Assembly: GCA_948567375.1 (NCBI GenBank)
Contig: OX419757.1
Span: 33,356,001 to 33,420,000 of the forward strand
Origin: Lunularia cruciata
Lineage: Eukaryota; Streptophyta; Marchantiopsida; Lunulariales; Lunulariaceae
DNA: 64,000 bases
Direction: 5' to 3'
Shown here: positions 12,901 through 25,639 of the stretch, piece after piece
Layout of the letters: each line of letters starts with the position of its first letter
Numbering within the stretch: position 1 is the first letter of the stretch
Notes under the pieces: generated by a model
What the model was told of the DNA's origin: nothing
The model's database searches: none
The model's input: only the letters and a program-made list of their open reading frames with translations
Made by a program: the position numbers and the translations under genes

Positions 12901-13680
12901 CTAAAAGTTTTTTGAGTATGAAGTGTAGTCACAAAGTTAACATTTTGATGATCCAATTGATTGCTTTGAATCCTTCCTTGAAAAAGTAACTTAGAAATAG
13001 TTTAAGTTACATAAAAAGTTAGTGAAATATGAAATCAAATGAGATGGTTTTAGTATAATTGAGTGTAGTGGATGCAAAGTTAACATTATATAAAGCTCTT
13101 TTACATACCTTGTAGATTAATGTGAGGTATATTGAAATATTACACTGTCAAAGATGCACTTATAGAAGGAAGCTTATAGTGAAAGTTATATTAGAAAGAT
13201 TGATGAAAAAGTTGTGCATCATATTTTTAGACCTTTATATTTGTATCAAGCGTTCCTCATAGCTAATAGCTTCATTGATATGTACCATATACAAGTGGAG
13301 ATTTTGGTTATATGCATTCAAGATTTTATAACTTTATAAGTTTTGAATTATTCAAGCTTTAATTTGCTACCTAAAAAGCTATGGTTGGGAGTAGCTTGTG
13401 CAACATATTGATAAAAAAGTATTATTTGACAATTGGACTAAAAAAAACTTATATTTTCTATCAATAATACTTAATACACTCAAAAATAAAGTATACCATC
13501 TGAAAGTTAAATTGGAAATCTCATGAAAAAGAGAGTTGTATGTATAAATAAATTCATGCAAAAGGAAACCAACTTTGATAAGGATGACTTTAAGTGTAAC
13601 CCTTACATGCTATCAATTTTGTTTCCAAGCTAAAGGTTTTGCATGATCTTGATGGATAAATATTGAATATTGGGAGATAA
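9937..13680. other. AT-rich stretch without recognisable genes
   Basis: No open frame here has recognisable domains. The longest (11560-11892 and 11898-12182, plus strand) have no similarity I can name and lie in low-complexity AT-rich DNA. Probably old decayed transposon sequence; it includes the diverged tandem duplication listed separately. Confidence 0.5.
11950..12640. repeat. Diverged tandem duplication, period about 355-365 bp
   Basis: Two blocks repeat in the same order. 'ccacttcaa..attg' followed by 'caactt' occurs near 11970 and 12342, and 'ctacc...atcaagaaag..actatgag' occurs near 12187 and 12542. The copies share the aag/gagg-rich tail but are clearly diverged. Confidence 0.6.
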
Positions 13681-14099
13681 TGTCAAAGACAAAGTAGAGA
13701 AATAAGAGAATGGAAAATCAAAATGGAAGTCAAATCAAAATGTTCAAGTGAGTGAAACTCCAAATGCTAAGCTTGAGCTCAGATTTAGGTATTTATACGC
13801 AACTTGGGTACAAGATTCTCAATAAGCTTCCAAGGAAGGTTCTTTCTAGAAGTTTCCTAACTTGGAGTGCAAGCTCAACTAGCCATTTACTTACCATGCA
13901 AGTTAAGCTAGCCTTTTACTTGACATAAGCTAGCCATCAATTAGGGCATATGAGTAAATCTAACTTTTAGGAGGTTACTAAAAGCTTCTCACTATGAAGC
14001 TTTTTGGATGCTTCTAGAATATTTGTAGGTTAGTTCTACATTCTTTTTGCTATATTTAGCTTAAGTTACTAACTCATATGATAACTCCATCATATTACA
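13681..14099 (-). repeat. Family B LTR, minus orientation
   Basis: A 419-bp sequence starting TGTCAAAGACAAAG and ending ATATTACA, matching the B LTR at 24933-25357 along its length, including the shared 'gaaactccaaatgc' and 'gatgcttctagaatat' blocks. It abuts the remnant of a plus-strand B LTR at 14100. No clear target duplication is visible. Confidence 0.7.
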
Positions 14100-14172
14100 T
14101 GGAGTTTCACTCATTTGTGAGTTCCAACATGATTTTCCATTCTCTTATTTCTCTCCTCTATTCTTAAATTGC

Positions 14173-14195
14173 TATCAAAGCAAGAATGAGATGGA
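14173..14195 (+). other. Primer-binding site of plus-strand B copy
   Basis: TTGCTATCAAAGCAAGAATG follows the LTR remnant and matches TTGGTATCAAAGCAAGAATG at 21383, a variant complementary to initiator tRNA-Met. Confidence 0.55.
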
Positions 14196-14529
14196 TGGAA
14201 ACCATGGTCCACTATATCTATCTCACACACAACCACTAGGATTTGTGTCCATGTACTACCAAAAAAAATTCATGCTTTGGTCAAATGTGTCTAATTATGA
14301 TCACCTTGTCTAATGACTCATTGATCATTTTGATTATAACTTATCAAGAGTCATAGACAGGTTGCATTTACATATTAATTTAGACATTTGCAATTAATTA
14401 GTTTTTTATAGTAGTAACTATGGTGGCAATGACCAAATTTATCATTTTTATGCAAAACTAATAGAACATCTTATTTGATTGTTAGAAAAGAGAGATCATG
14501 ATGTCCAAGGATAATAAGAAATAAAGAGA

Positions 14530-15360
14530 GCAAAATTCCAAGAAGAAGGAAAGTGAGTGCAATTCCTAAAGCCTAAGCAATTTGAAGGTACAAATTTATT
14601 TGGTCTAGTAGAACTCTTTGTATTTGATGTATTTGAGTGGTATTTTGAAGCTACAATTCTTCTAGATGGACGGAGATGTATCTTCTTGGATTCAACCCAA
14701 TTTAATGGAGTGGTGAAATTATGGTGGCAATTCCTAATAAATCAAGCTTAATGGTAAATTTTGTGCTCCAATATCAACATATGAAGAATTCAAGGGTGTA
14801 ATAATTAGGAGATTCTTAATAGTGAATGTTACATGAGCCACACAAGATAGATTGGAGGAATTGAGGCAAATTAGTGATATGAAGAACTACATCACTCAAT
14901 TCCAAACACAAGAATGTAGATTCTAGAGATATAAGAAGGCTAAGCTCAAAATTAGTTTGTGAGAGGCTTGAAATCATGGACCAAATTGGAAGTAACCAAG
15001 TATGAGCTCTAACAATTGGAAGAAACCATTCAATTGGTTGAGTATTTTGATTCCTTGGTTGCCATAACTAAGTTTTAACCTAGATCTTCATAGAACCTAC
15101 AGACATAATGCACATGGGTAGATGGATGAGTTGATATTGATGCCATCAAAAAAAGACTACTTGGCATTAGAGACAAATAAAGTTTGCAACATAATGGAGG
15201 TTTGTTCTATTGTTGCCAAATTGAACATTTTATTACCAAATATCTAACTAAGAATGGACAAGCTTGACACATTGCCCAAATGGAGTTTTTGGAGCATGAA
15301 GATCAAGGAAACAAAGAGTCATAATAAGAGATATCAAGCCACTTATTAGAACTTGATTAA
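14530..15360 (+). pseudogene. Decayed gag of plus-strand B copy
   Basis: The open piece 14557-14751 has the gag capsid signature FEGTNLF...YFEATILLDG...VKLWWQFL. Sequence similar to the capsid C-terminus (ITQFQ, then a run to the knuckle) follows out of frame to about 15260. It is interrupted by the solo LTR at 15361. Confidence 0.65.
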
Positions 15361-15773
15361 TGTAACAATATGGAGCTTAGCGACAAAGTTAGTCAGACTT
15401 TGGAAGTAGCACATAAGACAAATTAGCATAGAATATTCCAGAAGTATCTAGGAAGCTTCTTGGGGAGCTTCCCAGCTGGCTTAGCTTGCACCACAAGTAA
15501 GTAGCTTCTAGAAACTTCCAACTAGCTTAGCTTGCACGTCAAGTAGGCGGTTTCTAGAAGGAAGCTTCTTGAGAAGCTTCCTAGTTAACTTGGCTTGCAC
15601 TCTAAGAAAGCGCCTTGAGGAAGCTTCTTGAGAAGATTCTCAAGGGCCTTGTATGCTACCTATAAATACCAAAGCCAAAAGCTCATACTAGGCATTTGGG
15701 GTTTACCTTCATTCAAGTGTTCCAATGTGAGTTTCCATTCTCCTATTTCTCTCCTTGGTCTTGGTCTTTTACA
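15361..15773 (+). repeat. Solo LTR, family B
   Basis: A 413-bp LTR from TGTAACAATATGG to CTTTTACA, flanked by ATTAA on the left and ATTAG on the right (4 of 5 bases match, consistent with an aged 5-bp target duplication). No internal element sequence accompanies it. It contains two three-unit heat-shock elements, at 15431-15443 and 15506-15518. Confidence 0.8.
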
Positions 15774-16372
15774 ATTAGCTCCAATGAGATTGAAAGATCA
15801 ACTTATACAAGTTTGACTCCCTTGCAAGGTATGATATTTAATGAATATTATAGAATTTTGGTTGATTGTGAGAGTAATGAGAATTACATGTCAATGTGAT
15901 TAGCAAAGAAACTATTTATTCTTATCAAATTGATATTGGGTAGCAAATTGATGATGGAAGATGATAAAAAGAGTTCAACATTCCATACTTCACATCCCGT
16001 TGCATTCAAAATTCAAAAGGAGTATTCAAAGTGTATGAAGTTCATAGTTACTCTCCTATACTATCATATCATTCTAGGTCATCCTTGGCTTGAACATCAT
16101 TAGGTTCAATTTGAGTGGGCTTGATGATAAATTCAAATACAACATCAAGATAAGGATTATTGGTTAGGTTGTTTGGCACCTTTGTCATTTTTACATACAT
16201 CACTTTAAAACATATATTTCTATCAACATCAAAAGTTATAGAAGCACAACTCATTTAGAAAGTCACACTCTCTAAAGTGCTACAATTTAATCAATGATAA
16301 AAAAAATCAGAACTCAACTCAATACACTCTACCAACATGCATTGATTTCACTATCAAGCCTCGCCTACTCTA
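15774..16372 (+). pseudogene. Protease fragment of plus-strand B copy
   Basis: Matches the protease part of the B copy on the minus strand at 28060-28956: the 'LQGMIFNEYYRILVDCES' and 'LGHPWLEHH'-like segments are visible in shifting frames. It is split from the rest of pol by a solo LTR at 16373. Confidence 0.6.
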
Positions 16373-16971
16373 TGTAATATTGTGAGGTTAGTAGAACCCT
16401 CAAGAGAAACACAAGAGAAGAAATACAAAACTCCACACTCAATACTTTGATGCCCAAAAGAAGCACCTTGTCTTTATTGTATAACAAAGAGGATTCTCTC
16501 AAAGGAAGCTCCACACTTGGATCAAATACAAGGATTTGTGATATGTTAGTGAGCTCCACCCTTGAATTACTTGTATGGATGGGTGATATGTTGGTTCTTG
16601 TCCTATTTGGTTGGTCAAACAAGTTTGACTATGAGGAATATTTAGAGAATCTTCCTATAGGAAGCTCAAAATCATTTGGATGAGATACCATCGTAAAGCT
16701 CTCAACAAGATGAACAGTTGGGGGGAGGAAGTAAGCCTTTTTCTTCCAAATGGATCAGAATAGTTGTAGTTTCAAGGCCTAATTCTTTCAATTAGGCCTC
16801 CAAAATTAGCTCTAAAGTTTTTAGGGTATTTTTGGCTCTTGCTCTATTAGTGGATGTAATTTTTGGTAACACTTCTATCTGATCTACTTGGTCCATCACA
16901 TATAACATCCTTCTAGATGTTACCAAGATGAATTTAAACTCTAGAGAATATGTCTAGCTCATGGTATTACA
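16373..16971 (-). repeat. Solo LTR, family A, minus orientation
   Basis: A 599-bp family A LTR starting TGTAATATTGTG and ending GGTATTACA, flanked on both sides by CTCTA (16368-16372 and 16972-16976), a perfect 5-bp target duplication. It is shorter than the usual 735 bp, through internal deletion. Confidence 0.85.
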
Positions 16972-16976
16972 CTCTA

Positions 16977-19900
16977 GCTTAAAAGATAAACATGAAAGAA
17001 GTGACCCCTTTAGAACTACATTTCAAAATATACCACTTGGGATGAGCAAGAAGTTCAACACCCTAACAACACACTCAATGGTTCATCTTATGATATTGAT
17101 AGTGCAAACTATAAATTTAAGGGTGTGATTAAGAACCCTAATGTAATATTTTACCACTACTTAGTAGCACTTTAGTAGCTACATATATAATTTTGACTAC
17201 CATCACTATCACTCTAATGTCATAGCAAAATAACTTTGGTATCGCAAATGTCATGACACCTTTGAGGAAGACATCTTAGAGCAATAAGTCCCAAATGTGA
17301 AGTTTATCAATATAACAACTATGGAAAAAGCTTTGATGGAAGATATTTTTATTTTTGTTGTGTGTATCAAAGCTATTGCACAAGGAGATTTGATAAGCAT
17401 AAGAAGTATTAAAAAGCAATGTTTGATTAGATAGTTCAATAGTTTGCAATGCATTTCACGTGATCTTCCAAAGAAGTTACACTTTGATTAATATATGCAT
17501 TTCAATATTAAGCTATTGCTAAGTAGTACTCTTATGAGTGTACAAATCTAATGGCTCTCATCAAATAAGTTAGGACTTTGAACAACAATGATAGAGTTAT
17601 TGGAGAAGGATTTTTAATAATGTAGTATATCCTATTGGAGGAATATAGGCACTATTTGTGCCAAAGACGGATAGAGTGCTTCAATTTTTGTTGACTACAA
17701 TGGTCTAATAAACAAATCATAAAGAATGTATATCTATAGTCTCAACTTGATGACTTGTTGGATCTATTAAGTAGAGCATTATACTTCTCAAAGTTTAATC
17801 TTTGAGACTACTACCAACAAATCCAATTGATGGAAAAGATGTGCAAAATATTATCTTTTGTACAAGGTATGGCCATTTTGAATATAGAGTTTGACGTTTT
17901 GGGTTCATTGATGAGAACATTGACACTCTTAAAGTTTTCATGGATCAAATAAATTGATTGTTAAAAGTGCTATTGAATAGTCACAAGGTAGTATTCTTGG
18001 ATGACATATTGTAAGATGTAAGAAAAACAAAAGAATCATGTGCCAAAAGTCTTAAGATGACTATGACAATGAAATCCCTACTACAAGATATCTAAGAGTG
18101 CATTTTGGAAGAAAGAAGTTATATTCTTGAGCAATAAGGTTTGAATAGAAGGAATCAAGATGGAAGAGTAGAAAATCAATGTGGTTGCTAATTGACCTAC
18201 TCTTAAGGGTGCCATGGAAATTGAATGGTATGGTAGGATGGAATTTTTGATCTCTTGGAAAAGATAGCAAGCTTTGAATAGAGTTCCAAGTAAGAAGAAG
18301 CTATCAATAAGCTTAAGGATATGATATCTTCACAACCCAACTTCCAACCATATGATAATCAACTACCTTGTGTGGTTAATTGATGTTTACAAATCAAAAG
18401 CAAAGCTGGAGCAAAGTTGCAATATGAATTCTTGGAGCAAAGTTGCAAGAGGAATTCCTAGATTGATTGCATCCCATTGCTTTTATATCTCAACAACTAA
18501 ATGAAAAAGCAAGGAATGATTAAGCTTGAGATCAAGAACAACTTGCAATGGTATATGTAAGAAAGGTGTAGAGATGTTTTCTCTTGGGAAAACAAGTGAT
18601 AATGCATACTAGTTACAAAATTTTGTTGTAGACCTTATATTTGGAGCACATGAAGAGTCAAGATCATTGATGGGAGGAGCAACTAAAATTGTTTGATATC
18701 AAGCAATGGCAATAACCACAATGTTGGTTGACATAAAGTCCAAACAAAGTTCAAGATTACTTTATAACAAGATCCCTTCATTTGCCTTGAGCAAATTTGC
18801 CTTGCAGCACATGACAAGGAGTACAACACCTTCTATTTCAAGGATGACCTTCTATTTTTCAAGAACTAAATCTATATTCCAAATATGGAGATCTATGACT
18901 TGCATGACGTCAAGAGACATATGATTTACCAATCATTGATCACATGGGTGTGGAAAAGACATTGAGTACTCTGTAATATCAATGGTAGTGGCTGAATATA
19001 GCACAAGAAGTTAACAAGTTTGTTGGTCTTGTGAGAGCTACTTATATAATAATATAGGCAACCAAAACCAGATGGACTATTGTAACCACTACCAATTCCA
19101 TTTTCCAAACAGGAACATATGAGCTCATACCTCATCGCATCATCACAAGCTGGACAAAGCACATATAACAATCATGGTGTTTTTTTATAAGCTCAACAAG
19201 TATATTCACTATGCATCCACTATGAATATAGTAGATGCCCCAATGTTGGCCCAAATTTATGTTGATATTGTCTTCAAGAACCATGGGATGCCAAAGGTTC
19301 TCATTTTTTTATCATGCTTCCCAATTCACATGTAAATTTTAGCAAACACTATTCTAGCTACATCGCACAAAGCTTTTTTTATCTATAGCCTATCATCCTT
19401 GAATTATAGTGAAAATGGAAAGAGAAAATTACACCTTTGAAGATATGTTACATGTCTTTGTCAACATTCATCACATCAATTATGATACTTATCTTGGTGT
19501 TGCTAAGTTTGTCTACAATAATTTGAAACAAGCATCAAATTCTCTTCCTTCTTTGTTAATTAAAGGCAAGATCCACTTGTTCTAGACTGTCTTCTTGCTC
19601 CACCACAATCTCATGCCCCTCGTATTTCCACCTTCTTAGCCATGTTATCTATATCCTTGAATTAAGCCAAGTCCAATCTCTTTGTTGCTCAAAGTAGGCA
19701 ATAATAATCATAAACATTGTCATGATCCAACCTTTTAAATAAGTGATAAGGTTATCTTTTCCTTTCATAACTTGCCTCTCTCTCTTGACACCCAAGTTTA
19801 TAAACCTATTCCTAATTGGATAGAACATTATTTGAATCATTTCTGTTGCTGCCTATAAACTTACTCTTCCTAGTCACTTGTAGATCCATCTTGTTTTCCA

Positions 19901-20100
19901 TATCTCAAAGTTAAAAATTATTTTTTTCTAATATCTATCTTCTATCCCTACTTGTGTCCATCCTCCTCCTCCTCCAATCTCTGCTCTCTTGCACAAAGAG
20001 ATACCAATGTTTCAATCAATTCCAAGTTGAATATAAGATCCTTTATAAATGTGCATCCTCTTCATGGTGCCTCATGAGAGTATATTTCTCATCCCCAAAA
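16977..20100 (+). pseudogene. Decayed pol of plus-strand B copy
   Basis: RT sequence is recognisable at about 17700-18060 ('DDLLDLLSRALYFSKFNL'-like, then the VVFLDDI region). RNase H lies at about 18180-18600, the integrase zinc-binding region near 18700-19100 and the integrase core near 19180-19560. The GPF-type C-terminus follows at about 19600-19920 and a chromodomain-like remnant at about 19980-20080. Every segment contains stops. Confidence 0.6.
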
Positions 20101-20252
20101 TTTGCAAGTGATTATGCTTTGGAAACTTCTTGAGTAGTCTTATACCTAAATACCAAAGCCCAAGCTTTGGTCAAGTATTTGGAGTTTCTCCCATTTGAGA
20201 GCTCCAAGGTGATCTCCCATCTTCTAATTTCTGTCCTTGGTCTTCAACACAT

Positions 20253-21165
20253 ACAATAACCAATGTGAAAGAATTAGTTGTTTGTTTGAGATAAGGCTAC
20301 ATACTTAAAGAGATTAGTCTCAAAATTTATGGTTTTAATACACTTTTAAATTTTAGATAACATTTTATTTAATAAACTTAGTTATTATGGTAATGAGTAA
20401 CTTTAGGCATAAGAATTTAACAAGTATAAAATAAAAAGATGAAGAGATACTAATCATCCTCTTACTTGCAACTATCTCTCTCATTGAATTATGTAATGAA
20501 CAATATCTTGAGTCTCACTGATTTTTTACAGTTTTAGCATTGGAAGAGTATCATAGAAATTTTTTCTCAACATTTTAATTCATAGTGTATTGAATTAATA
20601 CCTATTAGAGGTGCATCTTGAGTGAGATAAATCAGATAAAATTCCTTTTGGAGTTTTAGCCTTGGAAGAGTGTCATGTTCATTGGTTCTTTTCCTTCTTA
20701 GTCCATGATGTATTACCTTAAGAGCCCATTAGAGGTGTATCTCAAGTAGAGACATTGTCTAAACATAAAATGATAACTCTCTTACCTCTACTGTTATTAT
20801 ATGATAACTCTCTTACCCGTATTACCAAAACTTGTGGTAAACTTGTAATTTTAGGTTGGATAGTCATTGGAACAAATTATTGCACCTCACATTACAGAAT
20901 TTTAGTATATTATTCTTACTTACTAGTATCTAAAGCTTCAATATATTTATCAAAATAAAGTAGATAGAAAATTGTGAAGATATCATGCAATTTAAGAAAA
21001 TGAATTTGCATTTATATCTAAGCACTTTAATAACATCCTTGTCTATCCTATAATAACTAATGATACTTTTCTTACTACAAGATGGATAACCACTAGTGCG
21101 GGTTGTTGTGCTTGGCATAACAAACGAATATTCAAGACCAATACGTTGACCAATACGAAGTAGAC
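20253..21165. other. Gap between two B elements, no gene seen
   Basis: AT-rich sequence with no domain-bearing frame. It holds a diverged tandem duplication (20531-20750) and a short direct repeat (ATGATAACTCTCTTACC near 20768 and 20800). Confidence 0.5.
20531..20750. repeat. Diverged tandem duplication, period 122 bp
   Basis: 'gttttagc.ttggaagagt.tcat' occurs at 20531 and 20653, each followed at the same distance by 'cat..tgtatt' and by 'ccNattagaggtg.atct.aagt'. Confidence 0.65.
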
Positions 21166-21169
21166 TACG

Positions 21170-21382
21170 TTTGGAAGAAAGCTTCTTGGTTAGCTTAACT
21201 TGCAATCTAAGAAGAAGGCCTTTAAAAAGTTTCTTGAGAACCTTCTCAAGAGTCTTATATGTTCTCTATAATACCAAAGCCCAAGGTCATGTTAGACATT
21301 CAGAATTTCCTTATTCAGGAGTCCCAATGTGATTTTTCATTTTGGTCCTCCATTATTTTATTTCTCTCCTTGATCTTTTACA
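21170..21382 (+). repeat. 5' LTR remnant of the hosting B element
   Basis: Matches the second half of the B LTR and ends CTTTTACA. One base later comes TGGTATCAAAGCAAGAATG, the primer-binding site (21384-21402). The LTR start is not recognisable. Confidence 0.7.
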
Positions 21383-21649
21383 TTGGTATCAAAGCAAGAA
21401 TGGGATGGTTGAAATTTATGGATCACCAAATCTATTTCTCCCAAATTATTGGGATTTTTATGTCTATCTACTACCCAAACATCATTTCAAGTAGTTCATA
21501 ATCTCACATTTTGGGTAACTTTTTTTGAATATGATCACCTTGCTTGATGAACCGTTGATACTTATGATTGTAACTTACAAAGAGTGGTAGACGTGTTGCA
21601 TCTACATGTTAACTTGGATAATTGCAGGTAGATTAATAGAGTAGTAGCC

Positions 21650-22630
21650 ATGGTAACAATGCCTAAAATTATCATTGTGCAAGAACAAATCAATCACCTT
21701 ACTCAATTGTTAGAAGAAACAGACCATCAACAACAAGATGTAAAGAGAGCACAATTTTGAGGACCAAATTTGATTTATGACGCTCAAGATATTTGAACAC
21801 AAGAATCTTTAAGGTGTAGTGGAGAATTTTGCATGTGATTGTGAATAATATTTTGAAGCTACAAGTCTTCAAGATGAACAAGGATAGATTCTCTTGGCTT
21901 CAAGCCAATTGCATAGAGTGGCAAAACTATGGTGGCAATTTTGAGTAGAGCAAGTTGAATAGCAATCTATTATGCTAATCTTGACATGGGAAGAATTCAA
22001 AAGTACAATATTTGGGAGATTCCAAGCTATATTACACAAGCCATACAAGATAGATTGGAAAAATTGATATAGATTGGTTTTGTGAGAAGCTATATCATTC
22101 AATTCCAAAACACCATAATGTAAATTCCAAATATACTAGAAGGTGAAGCTCTAGATCAATTTGTGAGGGATTTAAAGTCACACACCAAATTGGAAGTGAC
22201 CATGTGAGAGCCCAAACAGTTAGAGGAAACCATGTAGTTGGTTGAGCACTTTGATTCCTTAGTTGCCACAACTTGGTCTTGACATTGACCTTCACAAAAC
22301 CTACCAACAAACTACACACAAGGGGAAGAACCTGCATTGATGGAGACCAATGGCATCCACCAAAGACCACTTGGCACTATAGATAAGAAGAGACTATGAC
22401 AAAATGGTGGTTTTTCATTATCACCAATGTGGATATCATATTGTTGAATTTCCACTCAAGAATGGACAACCATGACAAATTAGACAAATGGAGTTTGTGG
22501 AGCATGATTATGAGGGAACAAAGAATCATAATAGGAGATATTGAACCACCTATTGAGAACTTAATTAGTTTTGAAATGATTGAAAGCTTGATCTATGCAA
22601 GTTTACATCACTTGAAGTAAACTTGCAAGG
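21650..22630 (+). pseudogene. Decayed gag of the hosting B element
   Basis: Out-of-frame pieces correspond to the B gag: a capsid-like segment around 21780-22240 and a knuckle region near 22400-22460. Stops throughout. Confidence 0.55.
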
Positions 22631-23378
22631 TATGATATTTGGTTGTGGTTGTAATATTTTGGTCAATTCTAGACGGAATTAGCAAAGGAATTAGGTATTC
22701 AAATTAAACTAGTATTTGGAAATAGATTGATGATGGGAGATGGTAGAAAGGGTTGTGCATTTTGTAGTTCACATCTTGTTACATTCAAGATTGGAAAGGA
22801 GTATTTGGAGTGTATAAGGTTTGTAGTAATGCCTCTACACTATGATGTCATTATAGGTATGCTTTGGCTTGAATATTATAAAGTTCAATTTGATTGGAAC
22901 CAACAACAAATTCAAATACAATCCAAGGTAATAATTACTTATTAAGTTTTTGGCACATTTGAGTAAGACCTTTAAGAAAAATCAGATTTAAAATGGGAAG
23001 TTTATCAGCAAAGTAGCCATAGAGCAAGTTTTGGAGGAAGATATTCTAATTTTTGCAAAGTGGATCAAGCCGATTGGGCATAAAGAGTTTGATGAGTGCA
23101 AGATGCTTCATCAAGCAATGGTTGATTCACTAATTCAAGAATTTACATGTGTTTCTAGATGATATGTCAAAAGGGTTACCTTTTGATGGTGGTATGCACT
23201 TCAAGATTGAGTTTTTACCAAGAAGTACTCCAATAAGTAGACCAATCTATTTGCTCTCACCATAGGAATTGGAAGAACTTTGAACAACATTGATAGAGTT
23301 GTTGGAGAAGAATTTCATGATATAGTACATTGCCTTGAGGAGCACAAGTACTACTCATCTCGAAGAAGGATGCAAAAC
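22631..23378 (+). pseudogene. Protease and RT start of the hosting B element
   Basis: The open stretch 22727-22945 reads MMGDGRKGCAFCSSHLV...VMPLHYDVIIGMLWLE, the protease C-terminal half of family B. The linker and RT N-terminus follow to 23378, where an A-type LTR begins. The RT resumes at 35620. Confidence 0.7.
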
Positions 23379-24109
23379 TATAATACCAAGAGCTAGCCAT
23401 ATGATCTAGATGTGAAATTTGGTTTGGTAACATCTAGAATGATTTTATACATGATGGTCAAAATAGATCAGATAGAAGTATCACCAAAAGAGTACTTCTA
23501 CTAATAAGGCAGAAACCAAAATAGACTTGAGAACCTTAGAACCAATAGCTAGACATATGATTTAAAGGTGAGAATTGGTTTGGTAACATCAGGAAGGATG
23601 TTACACATGATGAACTAAATAGATCAGAAAGAGATATCACCAAAATGGGACTTCTACTAATAGAGTAGGAACCAAAATATGCTTGAAATCTTTGAAGGCA
23701 ATTTTGGAGGCCTAAACGGATGAATTAGGCCTTGAAGATGTGTTGGTTCCCCCCTTTGGAGGAAAGGCTTGCCTTCCCTCCCCCTAGTTTGTCTTGTCAA
23801 GAGCTTTCCAATGGTACCTTATGTGATTTTGAGACTCATATAAGAAGATTCCCTAAAAGATTCCCCCCGGTCAAAGCTTGTTTGACCAACCAAATTGGAC
23901 CTAGACCAACATGTCACCCATCCAAGTAAGTAATTCAAGGGTGGAGCTTGATAACATGTCACCTATCTGTGTGCCTAATCCTATGGTGGAGCTTCCTTGG
24001 AGGAGATCCTCTTTGTCTATATAATAAAGAGAAGGTGCTCCTTTGGGGCACCAAATGTTTGAGTGTGTAATCTGTTTTTTTTCTCTTCTCTTGTCCTTGG
24101 AGTATCAAA
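23379..24109 (+). repeat. 5' LTR of nested family A element
   Basis: Begins TATAATACCAAG (first G mutated to A relative to the TGTAATACC of its partner at 34893) and ends GGAGTATCAAA. One base later is the primer-binding site TGGTATGAGAGCAAG at 24111. Confidence 0.85.
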
Positions 24110-24186
24110 ATGGTATGAGAGCAAGTATCTTAGTCCAAGAGAGTGGATCACCTCTCTTGGAAGAGCACAAACTACTGAAATTGAGT

Positions 24187-24932
24187 AATTTGAGATGGAG
24201 AACATAAAGTAATTGCTAGACTTAGAAAAACTTTAGAGAGCGGATGGGATGGATGCATCGAGAGGACAATTTCCTGCATCTAGCTTTCCATTCCCAAATC
24301 CATTCCACATCAAGGTTATGTACATCCAGCATGAGCAAATGAGGGTATGTCTAGTTTATCACTTTGGTGTAGAATTCATGGACACGATGGTGAACTCACC
24401 AAACCCAGTGATTCTACCTATGGTGATATATGACAGAGAGTGGGATTTGACAATCTACATTCTATTATGATGATATGGATGTGAATGTCCTAAATCCTCT
24501 CCCTTTCAACACTCAAGTAGAAATCTATTTTGTAATGAGACCAAAAGTGATGTTTAGAGATTTTGTGGTTAGGAATTTTGGCGAGGAGTATTATCAACAA
24601 GTGATAGCTTCTGAGGTCCTAATTGTAGTTCTGATAGTTTGTGCGCCTTCTAGAGTGATCATATTGACTTACTATTGAAGCAGACATTAGCAATTGAGTG
24701 TTGCAAGAACCATGGATCCGCAATTGCAAGAGCTGGTGCAAGGAATGCAAGGGATGTTGAATGAATTTTGAGAGATTAAGATGACCATGGAGACATTACA
24801 AAGTCAAGTGTAGATCCTCAAGAACGATCAAGCCATGCAAGAAGAAGAGCCATCACAAAACCAAGTACTTGCAACTAAAGTACTTGGTGAGGCACCTGTG
24901 GCTACAAACCCTATCAACAATGAAGCCACATT
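24187..24932 (+). pseudogene. gag N-terminal part of nested family A element
   Basis: Open pieces at 24249-24470 and 24475-24678 encode the N-terminal gag region of family A. The frame is broken near 24470, and the gene is cut at 24932 by a minus-strand B element. It resumes at 30586. Confidence 0.6.
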
Positions 24933-25186
24933 TGTAAAAGACCAAATCCAAGGAGAGAAATAGGAGAATGGAAACTCACATTGAGACACTTGAATGAGTG
25001 AAAACTCCAAATGCCTAGTATGAGCTTCGGCTTTGGTATTTATAGGTAGCATACAAGACCCTTGAGAAGCTTCTCAAGAAGTTTCCTTGAGCCGCTTTCT
25101 TGGAGTGCAAGCCAAGTTAACCAAGAAGCTTCTCAAGAAGCTTCCTTCCAGAAACCACCTACTTGGCATGCAAGCTAAGCTAGTTA

Positions 25187-25214
25187 GAAGCTTCTAGAAA
25201 CTTCCTTCTAGAAG
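25187..25214. promoter_or_regulatory. Heat-shock element array in family B LTR
   Basis: GAAgcTTCtaGAAacTTC is a perfect four-unit alternating array of the heat-shock-factor motif nGAAn, followed by a further TTCtaGAA. HSF trimers bind three or more such inverted units. Confidence 0.65.
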
Positions 25215-25274
25215 TTACCTGCTTAGGGCGCAAGTTAACTAGTTTGGAAGCTTCCCAAGAAGCTTCTTAGATGC

Positions 25275-25287
25275 TTCTAGAATATTC
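25275..25287. promoter_or_regulatory. Second heat-shock element in family B LTR
   Basis: TTCtaGAAtaTTC, three perfect alternating units with the required 5-bp spacing. Confidence 0.6.
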
Positions 25288-25389
25288 TAGGCTAATTTGT
25301 CTTATTCTCTACTTCATTAGCCTCACTAACTACGTTGCTAAACTCCGTATTGTTACATATTCCCCCATCGCTAGTTGGTGACGTCCTTG

Positions 25390-25520
25390 TTGCCATTGAA
25401 GCTTCAAACTCTTGGATGACCGTTTGTGCATTGTGGAGCTGAGAAAGAGGTTCCCATGTGGTATCATGAAGGATACCCTTTCCAAAGGACCTTGTACTCC
25501 GTATGTTGTCAATGTCCTTG
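25390..25520 (-). pseudogene. Chromodomain remnant of nested B element
   Basis: The minus strand reads DTTWEPLSQLHNAQTVIQEFEA, the C-terminal half of a chromodomain. The first half is in another frame (FGKGILH against the usual WKGY). Confidence 0.7.
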
Positions 25521-25639
25521 TTGGATGTGGCAATGCACAAGGATACAATCAACTTTGTACTCCTCATGATCATGGATAGGGATAGGGGGAGGAAGAGGTT
25601 GGACTTGAGAGGAAAAAGAAGAGGGGTTAGGAACAAAGG

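Larger units (their letters stand above)
14100..20252 (+). mobile_element. Ty3/Gypsy chromovirus, family B, decayed plus-strand copy
   Basis: Runs from the last 70 bp of a 5' LTR through a primer-binding site, gag, protease, RT, RNase H, integrase and a chromodomain-like end to an LTR remnant near 20252. It is interrupted by two solo LTRs (15361-15773 and 16373-16971). Stops are dense; only short fragments are open. It is among the oldest copies in the window. Confidence 0.75.
24933..25357 (-). repeat. 3' LTR of nested family B element
   Basis: On the plus strand it reads TGTAAAAGACC...TATTGTTACA. It carries repeated GAAGCTTC palindromes and two perfect heat-shock elements (see separate entries). 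Confidence 0.92.
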